This document shows positions 1-4,137 of a stretch of DNA of 5,816 nt, one piece after another. Under the pieces are notes generated by a model. That model was not told the origin of the DNA. It ran no database searches and saw only the letters and a program-made list of their open reading frames with translations. Within the stretch, counting starts at the first letter, position 1, and the number at the start of each line of letters is the position of its first letter. The stretch spans positions 1-5,816 of the forward strand of contig JAQVRG010000111.1 of assembly GCA_028701165.1 (NCBI GenBank), read 5' to 3'. Source of the DNA: Eubacteriales bacterium (GTDB taxonomy: Bacteria; Bacillota; Clostridia; Christensenellales; CAG-138). The position numbers were made by a program, and so were the translations under genes.

Positions 1-114
1 GTGTCCGGAAAGCAGCGCAACATAAATAAGCCACAACAGCGCGATAAAAACGCAGAGCAGCAGCGCCGTCGCTAGGTTGATCAGCTTAGGGGATTTGGGC
101 TTTTTCGGTTTCAT
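1..114 (-). CDS. N-terminal fragment of a membrane-anchored protein of unknown function, cut by the left edge
   Basis: Reading leftward from an ATG at 114, the frame stays open for 38 codons to the window edge. The protein starts MKPKKPKSPKLINLATALLL: a basic, proline/lysine-rich cytoplasmic head of about 10 residues, then one strongly hydrophobic segment at about residues 14-35. This is the layout of a signal anchor or first transmembrane helix with the N-terminus inside. There is no lipobox, and no clear signal-peptidase site before the edge. A run of six G (126-121 on this strand) lies 6 nt before the ATG and serves as Shine-Dalgarno, with a TATAAT box just upstream. It is divergent from feoA. 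The visible part is too short to assign a family: many envelope proteins (single-pass enzymes, cell-wall synthases, regulators) begin this way. It is confidently coding, with unknown function. Confidence 0.7.
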   Translation of the reverse strand, partial: MKPKKPKSPKLINLATALLLCVFIALLWLIYVALLSGH

Positions 115-182
115 CGAGCACCCCCCGAAAAATATATTATATTGTCATCACGATCGACCATGCGCTGCGCTTCTTTTTTCAT
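111..182 (-). CDS. possible 23-codon upstream ORF overlapping the start of the leftward membrane gene
   Basis: On the minus strand, an ATG at 182-180 opens a 23-codon ORF (MKKEAQRMVDRDDNIIYFSG and three more residues) that ends in a TGA at 113-111. That stop shares the sequence ATGA with the start codon of the leftward gene, the classic layout for translational coupling. An AAGGAG lies 11 nt before its ATG, a slightly long but usable spacing. The peptide is charged, with no membrane segment and no family I recognise. Against it: the TATAAT box at 141-136 lies inside the ORF, so a transcript from that promoter would not carry it, and ORFs this short arise often by chance. Treat it as a candidate leader peptide only. 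Confidence 0.25.
   Translation of the reverse strand: MKKEAQRMVDRDDNIIYFSGGAR
136..141 (-). promoter_or_regulatory. TATAAT -10 box for the leftward membrane gene
   Basis: A perfect TATAAT reads on the minus strand from 141 to 136, in the only strongly AT-rich patch of this region. Transcription would begin near 129, giving a leader of about 15 nt that just includes the GGGGGG ribosome site and the ATG at 114. The -35 position 17 bp upstream (164-159) reads CGCATG, which is not a sigma-A -35 element, so the promoter would be weak or activator-dependent. Confidence 0.4.
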
Positions 183-205
183 GCGGCGGGCTTCTCCTTC
201 ATGCG
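159..205. repeat. three evenly spaced CATGCG motifs forming an imperfect 20-bp tandem repeat
   Basis: CATGCG occurs at 159-164, 180-185 and 200-205, starting 21 and 20 bp apart, which is about two helical turns. Two copies extend to TTCATGCG (178-185 and 198-205). On the minus strand the last two units both read CGCATGAA, then 3-4 purines, then GAAGC. The motif nearest the leftward gene occupies the -35 position of the TATAAT box. It could be a set of activator sites or a decayed tandem duplication. No function is shown. Confidence 0.35.
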
Positions 206-283
206 TTCAATACCGCCTGCTTTACGCGGCGGCAAGCGCGACAGACTGCGCGCGAACAAGGGAACTCTATACATGTTTATCAT

Positions 284-300
284 AGCATAATCGCTATGCT
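284..300. promoter_or_regulatory. 17-bp palindrome, candidate operator for the feo operon
   Basis: AGCATAATCGCTATGCT is a palindrome with perfect 6-bp arms (284-289 and 295-300) around ATCGC. It lies 112 bp before the feoA ATG in the divergent intergenic region. Its half-site ATAGCAT (282-288) recurs as a direct copy at 347-353, nearer feoA. Ferrous iron operons are usually repressed by Fur or a DtxR-type regulator. Aligned to the Fur 7-1-7 pattern this site matches about 8 of 14 arm positions, so it is Fur-family-like in size and AT content but not a good consensus match. The regulator is an inference. No convincing sigma-A promoter could be placed: TTGCAC (302-307) with TAACCA (325-330) at 17 bp is the best pair and is weak. 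Confidence 0.35.
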
Positions 301-411
301 TTTGCACCTGCTATTTGCCCGCTGTAACCATCCCGCACACGGTTGAATAGCATGGGATAGAAATGATTTTCTGTCTTGATTTGCAGGCAGGGGTGAAAGG
401 ATGGGACACAC

Positions 412-648
412 ATGAGGAACAGGCAAAGTCTGGCGGATATGGCGCCGGGCGAGCGCGGCATTGTCACCGCGCTGCACAACACCGGCAGCATGCGGCGGCG
501 TTTATTGGATATAGGGCTTATCGAAAGCACCGAAGTGGAATGTCTTGGGCGCAGCCCCGGCGGCGACCCCGCGGCGTATCTGATACGGGGCGCCGTCATC
601 GCTATCCGCGCGGAGGATGGCGCGAAGGTCTGCATAAGGACATGTTGA
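412..648 (+). CDS. feoA: FeoA, small SH3-like partner of the ferrous iron transporter
   Basis: This is a 78-residue cytosolic protein of the FeoA family, a small SH3-like beta-barrel needed for FeoB-dependent Fe2+ uptake, probably by binding or tuning FeoB. The family signature is plain. After an N-terminal stretch with the usual small start (LADMAPGERGIV, residues 8-19) come MRRRLLDIGLIE (27-38), the SPGGDPAAYLIRGA segment (48-61) and the closing IAIRAEDGAKV strand (63-73). Length is typical (75-85). The start is fixed by AAAGGA at 396-401, 10 nt before the ATG; the nearer ATG at 401 runs straight into a stop. feoB follows 10 bp downstream, its Shine-Dalgarno overlapping the feoA stop, so the two are an operon and translation is likely linked. 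Nothing is missing or broken. No feoC-like gene accompanies it, as is common outside Gammaproteobacteria. Confidence 0.95.
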   Translation: MRNRQSLADMAPGERGIVTALHNTGSMRRRLLDIGLIESTEVECLGRSPGGDPAAYLIRGAVIAIRAEDGAKVCIRTC

Positions 649-653
649 GGAGG
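647..653 (+). promoter_or_regulatory. strong feoB ribosome binding site overlapping the feoA stop
   Basis: GAGGAGG at 647-653 overlaps the feoA TGA (646-648) and sits 5 nt before the feoB ATG at 659. The overlap fixes the feoB start, with its roughly 30-residue lead before the G domain, and suggests that ribosomes ending feoA help load feoB. Confidence 0.8.
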
Positions 654-658
654 TAGAA

Positions 659-2800
659 ATGGATTTGACACTTCGTTCCGCCGAACGCACCGTTTTTCGT
701 TCGCGTAGGCAAGCGCCCGAAGACGTATGTGTGCCGGCAAGTGTGACCATCGCGCTGGCGGGCAATCCAAACGTAGGCAAAAGCACGGTGTTCAACGGTT
801 TAACAGGGCTGAATCAGCATACGGGCAACTGGCCCGGCAAAACCGTCGCGCTTGCGGAAGGGTGCTGTTCGCGCAAGGGGCAGAGCTTTACCGTAGTGGA
901 TCTGCCGGGTACATATTCGCTTATGGCACACTCGCCCGAGGAGGAAGTTGCGCGCGATTTTCTCTGCTTCTCAAAGCCCGACGCGGCGGTAGTGGTGTGC
1001 GACGCCACATGCCTTTCGCGCAATCTGAACCTCGTTTTGCAGATCATGGAAATCACCCCGCGCGTCGTCGTGTGCGTCAACCTCATGGACGAGGCGCGGC
1101 GCAAGGGCATACGGCTGGATCTCGCCGCGATCGAGGCGCGTCTGGGCGTGCCCGTGATCGGCACGACCGCCCGAAAAAAGCGCAGCCTCACAGCCCTTAT
1201 AGAAGCCGTAAGCCGCGTAAGCGCCGCTGACGAACCCGCGCCCTTCCGGCTTCGCTATCCGGCGGAAATCGAAACCGCCGTAGAAATGCTGGAACCGTTG
1301 CTGACAGCACGGCTTTCGGGGAAACTCGACAGCCGCTGGGTAAGTCTCAAGCTCCTTGAAGGGGATAGGACGCTGCTTAAAAAGTTCGGCGATTACCTTG
1401 GCGACGGCTTCTTGCTGGACGCGCCGCTTGCGGACGCTTTGCACAAGGCGGACACATACCTCACCGCACGCGGCTTTACGCGCGAAACGCGCAAGGATAG
1501 AATCGTAGCCGCCATACTCGCCGAAGCCGAACGCGTATGCGACGGGGTCGTAACGCACGACGCGCCCGATTATGACGCCTTCGATCGCAAGCTTGACCGC
1601 TTGCTCACAAGCCGTCGCACGGGATATCCCGTCATGCTGCTGCTGCTCGCCTTTGTTTTCTGGCTCACCATCGCGGGCGCGAACTACCCTTCGCAGCTTC
1701 TTTCCCAAGCTCTATTCTATCTACAGGATCAGCTCACCGCGCTGTTTTCCTACCTTCACGCGCCCGCGTGGCTCCACGGCGCGCTCGTGCTGGGCGTTTA
1801 CCGCGTGCTCGCATGGGTGGTCTCCGTCATGCTGCCCCCCATGGCCATCTTCTTTCCGCTCTTTACGCTCCTTGAAGACGCGGGCTATCTGCCGCGCGTC
1901 GCCTACAACCTTGATTGCCCCTTCAAGCGCTGCTGCGCCTGCGGCAAGCAAGCGCTGACCATGTGCATGGGCTTTGGCTGCAACGCGGCGGGCGTGATCG
2001 GCTGCCGCATTATCGATTCGCCCCGGGAGCGGCTGCTGGCGATCCTTACCAACAGCTTTGTGCCCTGCAACGGGCGGTTCCCTACGCTGCTTGCGCTCTT
2101 AAGCATGTTTTTTGTGAGAGGCGGCGCTTTTTCCACGCTTTTTTCGGCGGTGCTGCTTACGCTCGTCATTCTCTTAGGCGTGCTTATGACCTTCGGCGTT
2201 ACGAAGCTTCTTTCCAAAACGCTCTTAAAGGGCGTCCCCTCCTCCTTCACGCTGGAGCTCCCACCCTATCGCAAGCCGCAGGTAGGCAGGGTCATCGTCC
2301 GTTCGATACTGGACAGAACCCTGTTCGTGCTGGGACGCGCGGCGGCTGTCGCCGCGCCCGCCGGATTGATTCTATGGATCATGGCAAACGTAACGGTGTC
2401 GGGCGGAAGCCTTCTTTATCACTGCGCCGCGTTTCTCGATCCGCTGGGACGGCTGATGGGTATGGACGGCGTGATCCTGATCGCCTTCGTTCTGGGCTTC
2501 CCCGCCAACGAGATCGTGCTGCCCATCATCATCATGGCTTATATGTCCCAAGGCAGCATTGCGGAATTTGAAAGCCTGACCATGCTGCGCCAGCTTCTGC
2601 TCGATAACGGCTGGACGTGGGTGACGGCGCTTTGCGTCATGCTTTTTTCGTTGCTGCACTGGCCCTGCTCCACCACGCTGCTCACCATCAAAAAGGAGAC
2701 GGGCAGCTACAAGTGGACGCTGCTTGCGGCACTCCTCCCCACGCTCTCCGGCATGCTGCTCTGTACGCTCGTCGCGGCCGCCGCAAGACTGTTTGGTTAA
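659..2800 (+). CDS. feoB: FeoB, Fe2+ permease with N-terminal G-protein domain
   Basis: This 713-residue protein imports ferrous iron across the cytoplasmic membrane. After a 30-residue lead, the G domain shows G1 GNPNVGKST (35-43), the switch region HTGNWPGKT (54-62, T55 in the G2 position), G3 DLPG (81-84), G4 NLMD (141-144) and a G5-like GTTA (168-171). A helical, charged GDI-like linker fills about 190-320. The membrane part from about 322 to 708 carries two gate-type repeats, with FVPCNGRFP (467-475) and GFPANEIVLPI (613-623), plus GFGCNAAGV (438-446) and HWPCSTT (667-673). C470 lies in the gate position usually linked to iron passage. An unusual block has seven cysteines between 420 and 449 (420, 425, 426, 428, 436, 441, 449); I recall similar CACGKQALTMCMGFGCN stretches in clostridial FeoB, so it looks like a subfamily trait. 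Length is normal, with no frameshift. The permease assignment is secure; metal choice beyond Fe2+ is not testable here. Confidence 0.97.
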   Translation: MDLTLRSAERTVFRSRRQAPEDVCVPASVTIALAGNPNVGKSTVFNGLTGLNQHTGNWPGKTVALAEGCCSRKGQSFTVVDLPGTYSLMAHSPEEEVARDFLCFSKPDAAVVVCDATCLSRNLNLVLQIMEITPRVVVCVNLMDEARRKGIRLDLAAIEARLGVPVIGTTARKKRSLTALIEAVSRVSAADEPAPFRLRYPAEIETAVEMLEPLLTARLSGKLDSRWVSLKLLEGDRTLLKKFGDYLGDGFLLDAPLADALHKADTYLTARGFTRETRKDRIVAAILAEAERVCDGVVTHDAPDYDAFDRKLDRLLTSRRTGYPVMLLLLAFVFWLTIAGANYPSQLLSQALFYLQDQLTALFSYLHAPAWLHGALVLGVYRVLAWVVSVMLPPMAIFFPLFTLLEDAGYLPRVAYNLDCPFKRCCACGKQALTMCMGFGCNAAGVIGCRIIDSPRERLLAILTNSFVPCNGRFPTLLALLSMFFVRGGAFSTLFSAVLLTLVILLGVLMTFGVTKLLSKTLLKGVPSSFTLELPPYRKPQVGRVIVRSILDRTLFVLGRAAAVAAPAGLILWIMANVTVSGGSLLYHCAAFLDPLGRLMGMDGVILIAFVLGFPANEIVLPIIIMAYMSQGSIAEFESLTMLRQLLLDNGWTWVTALCVMLFSLLHWPCSTTLLTIKKETGSYKWTLLAALLPTLSGMLLCTLVAAAARLFG

Positions 2801-2877
2801 AGCCGCGCGCCCGCTCTTATCGTCCCGCCTTAGCGCACGCGCGCAAATGCCGTCTATCGTTTTTCCGTGGTTTGTAC

Positions 2878-2883
2878 TATAAT
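2878..2883 (+). promoter_or_regulatory. TATAAT -10 box for the compact alpha/beta hydrolase gene
   Basis: A perfect TATAAT at 2878-2883, within GTACTATAAT, lies in a sudden AT-rich patch (2870-2895) in otherwise GC-rich sequence. It should start transcription near 2890, about 70 nt before the hydrolase ATG at 2959. The -35 position at 17 bp spacing (2855-2860) reads TATCGT, a poor match. The box suggests the hydrolase is transcribed separately from feoAB. Confidence 0.5.
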
Positions 2884-2899
2884 CAAATTATTAAGATGT

Positions 2900-2922
2900 G
2901 AGCCGGCGCGCATCGCCGGCTC
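2900..2922 (+). other. perfect 9-bp GC-rich hairpin in the leader of the hydrolase gene
   Basis: GAGCCGGCG (2900-2908) and CGCCGGCTC (2914-2922) are exact reverse complements around a 5-nt loop (CGCAT). No run of T follows, so it is not a standard intrinsic terminator. It begins about 10 nt after the predicted start from the TATAAT box and ends 24 nt before the Shine-Dalgarno, so it would form at the 5' end of the hydrolase mRNA, where such stems often stabilise transcripts. A U-less terminator or 3'-end stem for feoB is the alternative. Confidence 0.55.
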
Positions 2923-2946
2923 TGCCCGCAAGCGGCCATAACGAAA

Positions 2947-2952
2947 AAGGAG
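2947..2952 (+). promoter_or_regulatory. ribosome binding site that decides the hydrolase start
   Basis: AAGGAG at 2947-2952 touches the ATG at 2953 with no spacer, but lies 6 nt before the in-frame ATG at 2959. The second ATG is therefore the likely start, two codons shorter than the longest reading. Confidence 0.75.
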
Positions 2953-2958
2953 ATGCGC

Positions 2959-3645
2959 ATGAAGGTAAACGTAAACGGCGTCAGCCTGTACTATGAAAAA
3001 AGCGGCGTGGGAAGGCCGCTGATCATGCTTCACGGAAACGGCGAAACGCATAACATATTCGATAAAGCGATACCGCTGCTCGCCGCGCGCTTTACGGTAT
3101 ACGCGCCGGACAGCCGGGGGCACGGCGAAAGCAGCCCCGTGGAGAGCTACCACTATGACGATATGATGGAAGACGTGCGCGCCTTTATCGAGGCTCTCGC
3201 ATTGGAGAAGCCGGTGCTATACGGCTTCAGCGACGGCGGCATACTGGGTCTCCTGCTTGCGAGCAAATATCCCACGCTTTTGTCCGGCTTGATCGTCAGC
3301 GGCGCGAACACACGCCCCGCGGGCATACGCGACGGGTGGCTGAAGTTTTTCACGCTTCTCAACCGCCGCGTTCATGACCCGAAGATAGAAATGATGCTTG
3401 CGGAACCGCATATCACGGCGGAAATGCTCCAAGGGATACCGACGCCCACGCTGGTGCTTGCCGGCGGGCACGATATGGTAAAGCGTTCGGATACGGAGTG
3501 GATCGCGGACAAGCTTCCCAACAGCACGCTGCGCATACTGCCGCTGCACGGTCACGGCAGCTATATCGTGCACAGAAGGAAAATCGCCAAGTTGATCTTG
3601 GATTTTGACGACAGGACGCTGCAAAGCGAACCCGCATCCCTCTGA
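2959..3645 (+). CDS. compact cytoplasmic alpha/beta-hydrolase (esterase-like), substrate unknown
   Basis: This 228-residue soluble protein has the alpha/beta-hydrolase fold and no signal peptide or membrane segment. In order it shows strand 1 and a conserved NGVSLYYEKSG start, the oxyanion-hole HGNG (25-28), DSRGHGES (51-58), and the nucleophile elbow GFSDGG with S91 (89-94). The acid is the aspartate of GGHD (D172), and the catalytic histidine is in HGHGSYIVH (H199 most likely, H197 possible). The lid between strands 6 and 7 (about 115-157) is short, making the protein smaller than the usual 250-290. It resembles proteins annotated as general carboxylesterases, peroxidase-like or lactonase-like hydrolases; sequence alone does not give the substrate. 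The start is at 2959, set by the AAGGAG 6 nt before it. It probably has its own promoter after feoB, and it ends 16 bp from the convergent csaA. Confidence 0.9.
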   Translation: MKVNVNGVSLYYEKSGVGRPLIMLHGNGETHNIFDKAIPLLAARFTVYAPDSRGHGESSPVESYHYDDMMEDVRAFIEALALEKPVLYGFSDGGILGLLLASKYPTLLSGLIVSGANTRPAGIRDGWLKFFTLLNRRVHDPKIEMMLAEPHITAEMLQGIPTPTLVLAGGHDMVKRSDTEWIADKLPNSTLRILPLHGHGSYIVHRRKIAKLILDFDDRTLQSEPASL

Positions 3646-3661
3646 AGGCGAACGGCTCTTA

Positions 3662-3991
3662 TCAGCCCAGCTTATCGCCGTTTTTCACCGGCTTATCGGG
3701 CGTGATCAGCACCACGCCGCCTTCGCTGTAGGTGCCAAGCACCAATACCTCCGACATGAAGTCCGCGATCTGGCGCGGCGGGAAGTTGACCACCGCCAAC
3801 ACCTGCTTGCCAACGAGCGCCTCGGCGGTATATTGCTCTGTGATCTGCGCGGAGGAGCGCTTTACGCCTATCTCCCCGCCAAAGTCCACCGAGAGCTGAT
3901 AAGCAGGCTTTCTCGCCTTTTCAAACGCTTTTGCCGCCGTGATCGTTCCTACGCGGATATCGATCTTCATAAAATCGTCAAACGTCGCCAT
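3662..3991 (-). CDS. csaA: CsaA, tRNA-binding-domain chaperone-like protein
   Basis: This 109-residue cytosolic protein is a near-complete match to the CsaA family, a dimeric OB-fold tRNA-binding domain related to the Trbp111 and MetRS C-terminal domains. In Bacillus it was described as a chaperone with export-related activity; its RNA role is less settled. Family blocks follow in order: FMKIDIRVGTI (7-17), EKARKPAYQLSVDFG (24-38), GVKRSSAQIT (42-51), VVNFPPRQIADFMSEVLVLG (67-86) and the closing ITPDKPVKNGDKLG (96-109). Length matches the usual 108-112. The frame stays open upstream to 4240, but family alignment begins at MATFDDF and AAAGGA (4006-4001) lies 9 nt before this ATG, so 3991 is the start. 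It lies downstream of the membrane hydrolase on the same strand, across a 146-bp structured spacer, and converges on the compact hydrolase with 16 bp between stops and no visible terminator. Confidence 0.95.
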   Translation of the reverse strand: MATFDDFMKIDIRVGTITAAKAFEKARKPAYQLSVDFGGEIGVKRSSAQITEQYTAEALVGKQVLAVVNFPPRQIADFMSEVLVLGTYSEGGVVLITPDKPVKNGDKLG

Positions 3992-4037
3992 GGCCTTGCT
4001 TCCTTTCACGCCGGGCTTTTTTATGGTATCCCGCGTA

Positions 4038-4094
4038 CGCGGCGCGCGTGCCGCCGCGCACGAAGGAAGCCTTCGGGGAATCGCGGTTCCCCGA
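4038..4094 (-). other. three consecutive inverted repeats between the membrane hydrolase and csaA
   Basis: In transcript order on the minus strand there are three. Stem A is at 4094-4073: 8-bp perfect arms TCGGGGAA/TTCCCCGA, loop 6. Stem B is at 4075-4061: 6-bp arms CGAAGG/CCTTCG, loop 3, sharing three bases with stem A so the two compete. Stem C is at 4058-4038: 7-bp arms CGCGGCG/CGCCGCG, loop 7. None is followed by a U-run in this direction. They could end the hydrolase transcript in a factor-dependent way or form a structured csaA leader. This 146-bp spacer (3992-4137) holds no other gene. A TTGACA (4113-4108) has no matching -10 box. Confidence 0.5.
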
Positions 4095-4137
4095 GCCCAA
4101 ACGGTTTTGTCAATATTCCAACGCCTATCCTTTCCGC

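Noticed and set aside
971..1708. 245-codon open frame antisense to feoB
   Set aside because: It lies entirely inside feoB, whose motifs are intact; the opposite-strand frame is open because of high GC and codon bias, and its translation has no recognisable domain.
2801..2877. Terminator or small Cys-rich FeoB-associated gene after feoB
   Set aside because: Only GCGCGC repeats 28 bp apart and a short T-run with no proper stem are present, and no frame encodes a small membrane or Cys-rich peptide with a ribosome site.
4011..4022. GGGC followed by six T on the plus strand as a terminator
   Set aside because: No matching GC stem precedes the T-run, and no plus-strand gene ends nearby; it is just upstream of csaA on the other strand.
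4108..4113. Perfect TTGACA on the minus strand as a csaA promoter
   Set aside because: The -10 position at 16-18 bp is GC-rich (GGAACC) with no TATAAT-like sequence.
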